The notes beneath the pieces were generated by a model, which did not search any database, was not told the origin of the DNA, and saw nothing but the letters and a program-made list of their open reading frames with translations. From assembly GCA_013368315.1 (NCBI GenBank), contig JAACJM010000070.1:1-64000 (forward strand): a stretch of DNA of 64,000 nucleotides. The letters run 5' to 3'. A program made the translations under genes and the position numbers. The first letter of the stretch is position 1; every line of letters begins with the position of its first letter. The stretch comes from Tetrapyrgos nigripes. Lineage: Eukaryota; Basidiomycota; Agaricomycetes; Agaricales; Campanellaceae. Positions 55,260-64,000 of the stretch are shown one piece after another.

Positions 55260-57158
55260 TCAATGCTGATTTGCTGGGCCTGGTAAAGGTTCCACATAAT
55301 CCCCATCCTGTCCCTGTCCTGCAGCCCATCCCAAGCCAACTCCGACATTAATCATAGTACACGCAATCCCACTGATTTCTGGCCCAATATCCAACAATGG
55401 CAGATATAATGGATGAGAGCCTGAGAATGGGGTGATGATTAATGCTAAGATGGCCCAGATCCTGTTTGTAAATAGATTATGGTTAGCATTTTAGTGATTT
55501 GTATAGGATTTTGTAAATGTCTTTGTTGTCCTGCCCAAGTAAAAGGCTCAATTTGGACAGAAACCTACAGGTAGAGGGCTGCGCTTTCTACGAAGATGAC
55601 TAGGATTTTCTATATCAGAATTCATGTTCGGTTTAAGACTTTCTCGCTTGATATAAAAATAGGAAAAGGAAAAACTCACCATTGCAGTACTGTCTCCACG
55701 AATGTTCAAATTGCTTTTCTGAATTTGCACTATTTTCCATATAATCAAAACTAAAATGATAAGTCAGGTGTGCATGTGTATGATATTGCATCAAAGTAAC
55801 CACATACTTACCAGTGCAATAGGCATTTGTGCTGAGATTTTCAAGAAAAGGCATTTAATTGAATGGTATAAGTGAGCCTCGAAAATAATTACCAGCACGT
55901 CAGGACTACTCCATCAAATGCCAGGCTTTGGAAGAACTGAGAGGAGTTTCCAGTTTCATAAGCAATGCCGCAAGCTGTGTTTTTGCTACTTGAGTTCTCA
56001 AACCAACCGATTGAAAAGCGCAAATACTTGCCTAGACCGCCACACGTGGTCAAAATAGGGATAACGATTGGCTTGAATTTGTGTCCCCAAAGTAGCCATA
56101 GCCTATAAGTCTGAAATTATGATCAAGTTGAGTAGGTAAGTGGTTTTAGTATTTGTGAACTCACAGTATACTTACAATGAGACAGTCACCAGTCGAGAGC
56201 GAAGTAAAAACAAGAATGCTATGCAGGCTATTGTAGACTTCATTGTCAAGAAATTGCTGGCGCTCAGTATCGCTATGGATCCCAACAAATGCTGTATAAG
56301 TAAGGGCAACCCTGGTCACCCAATGCTATCAGACGTAAGTACTCAAGGGGGTCCGAAAAAAGAAATTAATGACCGGGGGTCGGAAAAAAAATTTTCGGCC
56401 TCAGGCCACCGACCTACCTACCTAGTATTATGTAATATATACCTAATATAGTAATATGCTGTGCAGTTCTCGAGCTTTGCCTCCATTTTTACTTCAGTCC
56501 ACAGCAGAGTATGTACTGTTTCTTCGTGTTCTGAGGTACTCATCATTGCAGAGAGATTATGGCAATGTACCACATTTCCCTTGGAGTGCACATTGGTTTT
56601 TGCACCTGCCTAAGAGTATATTCGACCAATATCTGGTCATTACCAGTGGATATAAGTACACTACATTTACCATGTAACTACCACAGCGCAGCCTGCAAGC
56701 TTGGCTAGAGTAATAAGTAGGTACAACACACTTTTTTTGTATCAAGACTCTCGTGAAAGCTATCTGAGAGTGTCCGAAGAGTGGTTCCAAGGGCTGGTCA
56801 GAAAAAAATTTTCAGCCTTCAGCCATGGACCTACCTACCTACCCCCGGTGCGGGATTTCCCGGTCCGGGCACCCTTGTAAGTACTGGTTTCTTAGTGAAA
56901 ACCGCATATAGAATAACATACTCCAGTAATGAAGATAAAAAGTAGAGCACTGCCAATGGCCAGTGGACGCTTTAGTAGAGCGAGAAGCACTGTGATACAT
57001 GGATTTCTGTGTAGGGAAGAACTGGAGCTGGGATCTTTCCTCCTTTGCAGCATGAAGACCATTGAGACAAGCCAAAGGACAAAGAAGTTGCCATAGATAA
57101 AAGTTGATAAGATGGTGGTTACGAAAGTGGCAGAGGCATCGGAGATGGTCATCTTCAA
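55260..57158 (-). CDS. Agaricomycete 7-TM membrane protein, MITE in intron 1
   Basis: Exon 1 (57158-56922) reads MKMTISDASATFVTTIL, then hydrophobic NFFVLWLVSMVFML and AIGSALLFIFITG. Intron 1 (56921-56326) joins in phase to HWVTRVALTYTAFVGIHSDT. Later exons give TGDCLIV, YRLWLLWGHKFKPIVI, TNAYCTG, LIIWKIVQIQKS, ILVIFVESAALYL and IWAILALIITPFSGSHPLYL with DIGPEISGIACTMI, ending at TGA 55260. This string of helices and the YRLWLLW and LLDIGPEISGIA motifs is familiar from a large, uncharacterised agaric family of membrane proteins. The exon near 56030-55890 is less certain. The C-terminal codons overlap a dispersed repeat, so the original tail may have been replaced. Confidence 0.72.
56344..56877. 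mobile_element. hAT-like MITE (534 bp) inside an intron, perfect 8-bp TSD
   Basis: The ends are CAAGGGGGTCCG and, inverted, CAAGGGTGCCCG, flanked by TAAGTACT at 56336-56343 and 56878-56885. It contains a direct repeat, AAAAATTTTCGGCCTCAGGC against AAAAATTTTCAGCCTTCAGC, near both ends. It lies in intron 1 of the 7-TM gene. Subtracting it and one duplication leaves a 54-nt intron, the normal size here. Confidence 0.9.
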
Positions 57159-57189
57159 AAGTTGGGTGAAGGCACAGTCTGCGATGCAT

Positions 57190-57840
57190 GTCTTTTATAA
57201 GATATTTAGGTGAATATATGATACTTACTAGCTTACATCCAACTTTTTGTTACCATCTTGTTACGAGTCAGGACGAGTACTCAAGCTTGCTGCCATCTGA
57301 GTACTCACGGCGAAAACATCCCTCTACGTATCCATGCGACAGTAGTGTTACTTATAAGTTATTAGCACTGGCTGTGATCTGATGCCGCAGTTGGAGAACT
57401 TGGGGTGATGGCCATTGTCAAGCCACTGTATATCACTGGGGCTCCCAATCCCACTGATGGCTGTTTCCATTTACAGCACCGTATCCACACGTCACAGAAA
57501 TACAAATCGCTCAAATCTCCGTGGAACAAGTCACATTTTTCCAAGCCTTCGAGTTCCTCAACGTTTCCTCCGCCGCATTCTTCACCACTCCACAACGATC
57601 CATTCCCAATTGCAAAGCCTTTGGGAATGTCCTGTCCTTCGCTATGTCCTCCCCTTTAGCCTTTGACAACATCAATGATAATTTTTATAGCATACATCCA
57701 ACCCTTTGTTACCATCTTTCACATCCTTCTACTTGATTATCAGTATCAGAAACCTGAGCTATAAAAGCTACAAATACACTACTGCAATTGTAACCAAAGT
57801 AACTACCTGGTACCACTCCCATCATTGTTCAGTTCAGAGG
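57190..57840. other. No confident gene
   Basis: Open frames on the plus strand (57405-57736) include AQISVEQVTFFQAFEFLNVS, which looks protein-like but has no recognised family or splice support. A short direct repeat (CATACATCCAAC..TTTGTTACC) occurs at 57234-57255 and 57691-57711. Confidence 0.3.
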
Positions 57841-58128
57841 TCAGATAGCAACTGCTTTGCCCTCGCAGTTGCATACAAACTTTTCCAACTCTTCGTCATC
57901 CTCCTCTGACTCTGCTTCTCCAGTCGTGGCACTTTCTTTTTCTTTTCCCTTGCCCTTCATCTCCTTTAGGTCAACATTGGTACTTTCTCCAATCGAGCCA
58001 GATTCTCTCGCTCGCTTTGTGATGAATGACTGGACGAGACTGAGTGCGAGCAGGTACAAACAGATGTGATCGGGACGGGAGCAAAGAGAAATTGAAATAT
58101 ACATAAAGGTAAAATTGAGCGGAAGCAA
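57841..58128 (-). CDS. Possible C-terminal exon of an unknown protein, acidic tail
   Basis: The frame reads HICLYLLALSLVQSFITKRA, then a charged tail with KEMKGKGKEKES and ESEEDDEELEKF, ending at 57841. An acceptor-like CTCGCACTCAG near 58045 and a donor CTCA/GTAAGA near 58135 suggest that the coding part begins at LVQSFITKRA. Upstream exons would have to cross or precede the tRNA gene and were not found. It may be a pseudogene fragment. Confidence 0.3.
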   Translation of the reverse strand: MLPLNFTFMYISISLCSRPDHICLYLLALSLVQSFITKRARESGSIGESTNVDLKEMKGKGKEKESATTGEAESEEDDEELEKFVCNCEGKAVAI

Positions 58129-58245
58129 TTCTTACTGAGGCACTAGGAAGAATTCGAAGCTGCTAGGAACGTCAGTCAAAGAAAGCAGTGAGCAAAAAAT
58201 TAAAATGTAGCCATATCGAAAAGGTCTCACAGATAATACTCTCAT

Positions 58246-58341
58246 GCATTAAGAGGGAATCGAACCCCCGGCGGGTCGAGCTCAGATTTTTTCTCAACTG
58301 TCTAATGGCAACGACCCAGGTTACCACTACCCCATTAATGC
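58246..58341 (-). tRNA. tRNA-Gly (GCC) with a 26-nt intron
   Basis: On the minus strand a 7-bp acceptor stem, GCATTAA/TTAATGC, encloses a D arm (GGGT-AGTGGTA-ACCT). The anticodon stem GGTCG/CGACC holds a loop TTGCCA-intron-T (anticodon GCC), followed by a T arm GGGGG-TTCGATT-CCCTC. The intron sits after position 37, the standard place for eukaryotic nuclear tRNA introns. The internal A box (GGGTAGTGGTAACC) and B box (GGTTCGATTCC) are intact. A CCTTTTCG run about 22-26 nt downstream can terminate pol III. CCA is not encoded, as expected for a nuclear gene. Confidence 0.85.
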
Positions 58342-58719
58342 CTACGACGAAGATAGCAGGGACAGTAGTACACGCGGGTCTAGCCTATGACGCGCTGGAT
58401 ATGCACAGCAAGGAGAAGCCTAGAACAAGCAAGGGCAAGGGAAAAGAGGTGAGGGAAGCACGTTGAGGACGCAGCTCGACCGTTGATATGATCGACGATC
58501 GCCCGGAAGTAAATCATAATCGTACCGAGCAGACGGCAGGATGAAATTCACGGAAGCAAACATTAGATAGGGGTTTGGTAATTGCCTCCAGAGGTTTCAA
58601 AACGACAATTTGACTTGGAAGCATCCTAGAAATTTGCACTGAGTATAGCAATGTACTGTTACATCTACAGAAAGAACTTCAAATTCCATCACCTAGATCA
58701 CGCAAAGGGGACACACAAA

Positions 58720-61057
58720 TCACCTCTCTCCTCCCTCAGCATCAAACACATACTCTCTATACTCGGGCACCCAAATCTTCTCCCTCGCCTTCTGCCTAAC
58801 CTCTTCCTTCCCAACACCCTTCCACTCATCACTAACAATCCCATCCTCAATCGCCTGTTGAGCCACGGCTATGGCTACTTCAAAGTTCACTTCCGGAGCC
58901 TCACCGAAATCGGGAAGAAGGGCGTTATCTGGGTCTTTGAGAGCTGGGGAGAGGGCAGCGAGACGTTCTGCGCCGGCGATGATCATTTTGTCGGTCATTT
59001 GGCGAGATTGACAGAGCATGGATCCGAAGCCTAGGCCCGGGTATACGAGGGCATCTGTAGTTATAGAGGATGCAAAAGTTAGCTGGGCGAAGTAGAATAA
59101 GCAGGTAGTACTCACTATTACATTCTGCGATTCTGTATATCAAGGGACGTCTCCCGTTAGCCGACACAAGAAGTATAGCGATAATGAAGCACCTACATGT
59201 ACTCCTTCCCATTCGGCATCTTCGCTGGCGGAAAAGGGCTTCCCGTAGCCAACAACGCTTTTCCCTTCGTCCAATCATTCGCGTCCTTGGGATCCACCTC
59301 AACCAACCGACTCGGATTCGACAAAGGCAAAATAATAGGCCTCTCACACCCCTCCGCCATAGCTTCCACCACCTCCTTTGTAAACGCGCCAGCATGAGTC
59401 GAACACCCAATAAGCACCGTAGGCTTAACCTTCTTCACAACCTCTAATAACCCAACACCACTCCTCCTACTCAGGCCCTCCTCCTCGTTCTCCTTCCTAA
59501 CAAACTCCTTCAAAGCCTCTCTAACCTTCGTCCCGTCCTCCTTCTCCAATTGCTCAGTGATCAAACCAAATTTGTCGATTAACCAGAATAATTTATTGGC
59601 TTCTTCCTCTTTGGTCCCGTCGAGATGGATCATGCCGTCGCGGATTTGTTTGGCTATTCCTAGTCCTGCGGAGCCGGCACCGTAGATGACGATACGTTGG
59701 TCGGAGAGTTTGGATTTGGTGACACCGATGGCGGCGAGGACGCAGGCAAGGGTGACGGCGCCGGTGCCTTGGCTGGTTATGATGGAAGAAAGGACAAGGG
59801 TCAGACACCAGATAATTAGGAAAGGAGGATATCACGCACATATCATCGTTAAATATAGCATGATCCTCTCTATAGCGAGAAAGAAGTGTGTTTGCGTTTC
59901 CAACGCCGAAATCCTCGAAATGTAGGAGACTGTGAGGGTAGTGCTTTCTGACGAGTTGGACGAATCTGTGAGCCGATTGGTTGTCAGGAGTGGTTCTAGA
60001 AAGTGAAAAGAATAGTTGACGACGAACTTGTCTACAAAGTCATCATATTCCTTTCCTCTGACTCGTTTGTGAGGCCAGCCCTAAGCAATGGACGGTTCAG
60101 AGCCCAAATGATAGGAAAGGACGAGAGTGAGGATACTCACAACGTACAAAGGATCATTCAGTAGCTCTTCGTTGTCGGTCCCGACGTCGAGAGTCACGGC
60201 TAGTGCTTTCGAGGGGTCTATTCTTCCGATGAGTCTGAGGACAACGCAAGAAGTTAATTAGCGAGATGGAAGAAAGTAGAGGTCGACATGCGTGTATATG
60301 ACTGCTTTGGCCGCGGATATCTTGACAATTGAGCTTGGGTAAAGAAGAATAGGCCAGTATGACGATAAGACGCACTCCAATGCCCTAGATGAAGGTCAGC
60401 GAGAAGGCCAAGATGACCACCAAAGAGACGTACCCCAACACCCTGGTCACCAATCCCAAGGATAGCTTCAGCATCAGAGCAGACGAACAGGTCCAGATTG
60501 CGGCCCTTTGTCTGCTCGAGAAAATCTTCTTCCATAGTGTCTTGTTGCGAGAATGTCAAAAAGAGCCCTTCACTTCTTCTGAAGAGATGAGAGTAGTTGG
60601 AGATAGCTTCCGCCTGTCGTCGTCGTCATCGTCGTCAGCATCTCTCAGTCATGGAACCCAAAGAACAGTCAGACAAAAGACGCACCTCAGTAGGCGTATA
60701 GATAATTGGCACCAACTCCTTCAAATTCCTCGCCAACAATGCATAATACAACACCCAATTCTGATCCTTCATACTCTGCAAAAACGTATTCTTCCTGATA
60801 GGCGTGTCTCTGGCTTGTAGCTGATTCCATGCCCGTTCGCATTGTTCGTCGAGAGAGTTGACGCGATAAGGTAGACGCCCGGTCAGACCCAAGGCTTTTC
60901 TCTCTGGGATGGTGAAAGCGGTTCCTTTGTTGAAGCGGGGACTGGTGAGGATGCCTTCGCCTCTGAGGGCGACGCGCATTTGGGGTAGAACTCGAGTTGT
61001 TTTCGCCATGAAGGAGAGAAGGTGATAGGACAATGATGAAGGTGATGTCATTTCCAA
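58720..61057 (-). CDS. Malic enzyme (oxidative decarboxylation of malate to pyruvate)
   Basis: A multi-exon gene. Exon 1 holds [20 protein letters not shown] and ends [11 protein letters not shown], with the malic-enzyme YTPT motif and catalytic Tyr. Then come [58 protein letters not shown] with [14 protein letters not shown] (metal-binding E, D, D) and, after an intron, [14 protein letters not shown]. The nucleotide-binding loop is [11 protein letters not shown]. Late exons carry [27 protein letters not shown] and YPGLGFGSM, ending at 58720. The exons join without stops, so it looks intact. It supplies NAD(P)H and pyruvate; a cytosolic or mitochondrial location cannot be decided. The start may be 61057 or the downstream [11 protein letters not shown] at 61009. 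Confidence 0.93.
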
Positions 61058-61302
61058 ATCGTCGTCAATATGTTGTACCGTGTGATTGGACCGGGAAGAT
61101 ATGGGTGTGTCAAAGCCTAGCCTTCAAAGGGATGCTGCACTGTGTCAAGGCACATGTTCTTATGACCATACTGCTTGACGCCAGGCAGCGAGGCAGCGAT
61201 GTGGAGAGTGTCAGAAACTGCGTGCGAAACTTGGCCGTACGTAGACTATATTACATGATAACATGGGCCACTCTGAGATAGTAAAAGCGTATATACCGTC
61301 TG

Positions 61303-62368
61303 CTAGCCTTCAGTCGCCCCGGATAGCTTGGCCCGATGTTGCTTGACTATCTCCTCAAGACTTTGGATCTTTTTGGGACGCAAACGGTCTTTGAGCCGGA
61401 ACTGCCAATCCACAAACTGCTGGCAACAATATTGGCGGGGTTCAACATTACTAGAAACTAATGAGATGTCATTGGAAACACTGTCACTCCACTCCGCATT
61501 GACAGCGTTGAGCCAGTAAGTGGCATGGTTTCCGTTTCTGCTGCATTTGAGTGTTTGAGGCTCCCAGATGTTGGCTGTTTCTTTCCAGATTTTTCTCCAC
61601 CTTTCTGAGGTACACTGGTCGTGATAAATGCTCTATTGATTATCTAGAAATGATTGACTGGATAAGAACGACCTGACTGATATGACAGAGAAAGCTCACC
61701 CAAGGCACATAGAGACTGGACGGGATACAATACGCCATTTCGGACAGAGGTTTAGTGACGAGTCGAGGTGCAACTTCATAAACCATCTTGTCGTGCCCGT
61801 GTTCTGCGGCAAAAGAGAGTATTTGCAGAGGATATTGAGAAATAAATGTCCTTTTTCACATGACAGGTGGGCCATGTAAGAGGAAGATCAACAAACAGTG
61901 AATACAACCTCAAGAAAGACAGAATTTGGACCACACACCTAATTTGAATCAAGCAGAACTTCCTAGCATGATGGACAAAATACTTCTCAGCTGCTTCCGC
62001 CAGCTCCATCAGCGCAGGGAACTCCAAATCGTTGAGGTTGGGTGGCCATTGAGGGTACGTGAATTGAAAGAGGAGCTCGAGGACATTAGAGCTTTCTGTG
62101 AGAGAGACGACCTCATCGACACCCTTTGTGGTATGTTCTGCCAACGGAAAGCCTTCAGCATTGGCTTCGAGATACTTCTGCTGGATATGGAACAACACCT
62201 TGTCTGAAGAGCGAAAGACGACGTCTCCTCCAGAACTAACTGCAGTCACAATTAACGATAAGCGACGACAAACACGACATCAAGAGAAGACGCGTACACA
62301 ACTTTGAGACCTTGGAGCTCGAGGACGCTTTGACTGGCGACCGCCAACGGTGGTGCGTTTTGAGACAT
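61303..62368 (-). CDS. BTB/POZ domain protein
   Basis: Start MSQNAPPLAVASQSVLELQ at 62368. An intron (CAAG/GTCTCA to GACTGCAG, about 62320-62234) joins in phase to VSSGGDVVFRSSDKVLFHI. The BTB core follows: YLEANAEGFPLAE, VVSLTESSNVLELLFQFTYP and LEFPALMELAEAAEKYFVHH. After an intron the protein continues with EHGHDKMVYEVAPRLVTKPL, and the last exon has CTSERWRKIWKETANIWEP and ends at TAG 61303. BTB proteins of this short fungal type are much expanded in agaricomycetes. They are thought to dimerise and sometimes recruit cullin ligases, but this one's partner is unknown. It lies upstream of malic enzyme on the same strand, with about 250 bp between them. Confidence 0.82.
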
Positions 62369-63015
62369 GACTATCGATGAAGGTTCATTATTCGATTTAT
62401 AAACCAGAGAAGCGCTGAAAATTGATATGTTTTCGGCATACTTCAACATCTATTCCAGTCTCCAGCTTGAATAGACAGGCGCGCGTAGGTCATGTGTAGC
62501 CCACTGTGGGAGACAGGAAGAGTATCCAGTTGAGGAATGAGAGCTGGGTTCCCTATGTATCACATTTGAAGCGCTGCAGAGCCTGAGTGAATGCACCCGT
62601 TGATCAACTTGAAGGACAGCCAAGGACCATGGATGTTGAGGACAAGTTGCGTTTGCAAGCTTGAAATGGCAGTGCATTTCAACGCTGCACGTGAGTCCAT
62701 CAGCCCCTATCCGCGCTAGTTTGTCCGTTTCCTCTACAAAATGCGTGTACCATTCAACAAAACTCTACTAATGACTGGTATTTCAAATATATATGAGGCT
62801 TGTGGTGGTCAATTCATCTGGATTCTCTCCATTCAAGAACTAGTGGGAGTTCAACAATCCGAGATGTCTGGGACGTGGGCCGGATCCGAGACGTGCCGGG
62901 ACATGCCGGGACATCCGGGACATTGCGTAATTTTGCTGTCTGTAGTCGTCTTGGGTGTGTTTAAGGCCTTTCCTGTCATCTAGCAATATATCTACGCGAG
63001 CTAGTCAACAAACAT
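62369..63015. other. No gene; small GGGACAT repeats
   Basis: Promoter side of the BTB gene. At 62865-62925 there are short direct repeats of GCCGGGACAT/ATCCGGGACAT and GTGGGCCGGATCCGAGACGTG. They may be the end of an unrecognised element; nothing else was seen. Confidence 0.4.
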
Positions 63016-63019
63016 GATG

Positions 63020-63867
63020 GTTTTTCCCGCATCTCTTCCTCTCAGCTCGTCGCCTTCTTTCTACTGGCCGCTCAAGTGACTCAAGAACGCTCCACAGCTC
63101 CAACGGACAGGGCCCCGGACCTCCTTCCAGACTACATGGTTGCATTTCTTGGCTCCGCTTGTGATATGCAAGCTGAGGATGTTCATTCTTGTTGGGAGGG
63201 TCTAGGAGAAGAGGTTTGGGGTGCTGATGCGAGCACTGGGACTTTCCAGTGGTCCCAGCAGCTATACAGCACAATAGGACATGCACACGGGTTAGGTGAG
63301 TACTCTTTGCCCTTGTAGTGAAAGCTATGCTGATAGCCTGAGGGTTTGCAGCATCTTCTCGTCCATTATGGCCGCCGGTATCTTCATGCATCAACCCCCA
63401 GTGTACGGCTTTATCCACCCAAAGACTCCATCATGTCGAACCTCAAGAAGCCATCCTTTATACATTATCTGATGGTCCTATCACTACTATGAGCTTTCGT
63501 TTAAGATGTCGTGGTATGTTGTTCTTCTTTGTTCTTTCGTACTACCTTTTTACTTACTGCATGTATACAGTATGCAGCGTCAGCTACCATCATGACTACT
63601 ACGTCAAGAACTCCTCGACACGCTACTACTACAATGGCCACTTTTCAGATGTTCTTCAAATTGGCAAACATCAGTTTGCAGAAGTTGGGTTAATAAAATT
63701 GTGGACATACAATATGAACATTGCCTGGTGCATACCTCTTTTTATTGACTTCTGTGCTCCTTTCATCTATTCTCAGGATGTCTGCATCAAACTTTGCCAA
63801 CACATACACATTGTCCCATGATTTTTCGAAGTATCATGCTAGTGGCATCGTCGCAGGGGCTGGCTGA
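63020..63867 (+). CDS. KDZ-transposon-associated cysteine-cluster (CxC5-like) protein, 5' part
   Basis: Exons join in phase as VTQERSTAPTDRAPDLLPDY ... YSTIGHAHGL / ASSRPLWPPVSSCINPQC ... ILYTLSDGPITTMSFRLRCR / VCSVSYHHDYYVKN ... IGKHQFAEVGLIKLWTYNM ... IAW / MSASNFANTYTLSH. Introns are near 63297-63351, 63516-63570 and 63730-63777. The paired cysteines, the C-x-x-C-x5-H spacing and the order PLWPP, YTLxDG, KHQF and AWxSAxN recall the CxC5 domain found next to Kyakuja-Dileera-Zisupton transposases in basidiomycetes. A TGA at 63865 ends the frame inside a Gly-rich repeat, so this copy may be truncated. The true start and the transposase lie outside what I can see. Confidence 0.55.
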
Positions 63868-64000
63868 GTAGCCAGTGGCATCATCGCAGGAGCTCACTGG
63901 GTTGCAGGCGGCATCACTACAGGGTCAGGTTGCGTGGCGGGTGGCATCGCTGGTCCTGGCTGGGGCACAAACGGAGGCCGTGCTGCTTCTGGGGGTGGTT
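63832..64000 (+). repeat. ~33-bp Gly/Ala-type tandem repeat at the window edge
   Basis: The units begin GTGGCATCGTCGCAGGGGCT, GTGGCATCATCGCAGGAGCT, GCGGCATCACTACAGGGTCA and GTGGCATCGCTGGTCCTGGC. In the frame of the KDZ-like gene they encode a repeated GI-x-AG-x-VA pattern, except for one TGA at 63865. The array runs to or past the window end. Confidence 0.65.

Overview
The window looks like nuclear DNA of a filamentous basidiomycete, most likely a mushroom-forming agaricomycete. Genes are broken by many short GT-AG introns of about 50-75 nt. The recognisable families are typical of that group: a DUF5695-like secreted protein, a DUF4203/TMEM198-like membrane protein, a BTB/POZ protein, an agaric 7-TM protein, malic enzyme, a KDZ-transposon cysteine-cluster domain, a UCH-tailed Helitron, a DIRS-like element and a chromo-gypsy remnant. 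No bacterial or organellar feature was seen.

Layout. 0-8 kb: a TIR-bounded 2.5-kb element, one membrane-anchored surface protein gene (3.1-4.8 kb, minus), and several non-autonomous DNA transposons. 9-22 kb: repeats, namely a hAT-like MITE with perfect 8-bp duplications, a 150-bp satellite array (11.4-12.7), a short Helitron derivative, the 3' part of a chromodomain gypsy element with its LTR (14.7-16.3), a large minisatellite (19-20 kb) and another MITE. 22.5-33.9 kb: a Helitron encoding Rep, PIF1-type helicase and a cysteine protease on the minus strand. Its termini are also found on three short derivatives in this window and look Helentron/Helitron2-like. A near-perfect 1.1-kb palindrome sits in its upstream part.

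34.4-40.3 kb is the main ordinary gene block: a DUF5695-like secreted protein (minus) and a DUF4203-like membrane protein (plus), divergent across about 500 bp. 41.4-48.8 kb is one decayed DIRS-like tyrosine-recombinase retroelement (gag, RT-RNase H, recombinase) on the minus strand. It is split by a MITE and by a 1.9-kb insert whose ends are made of a TTGCTTGA minisatellite. 49-55 kb: nested transposons around two tiny secreted-peptide genes that share a terminal CxC-x4-CxxC signature and one intron position. 55.2-62.4 kb, all minus strand: a 7-TM gene carrying a MITE in an intron, an intron-containing tRNA-Gly, malic enzyme and a BTB gene. The window closes with a KDZ-associated reading frame (63.0-63.9 kb, plus).

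The protein-coding genes show no shared pathway. The coherent biology is transposon ecology: an autonomous Helitron with its derivatives, and several hAT-like MITE families whose target duplications can be read directly. All calls come from reading the sequence; no database search was run.
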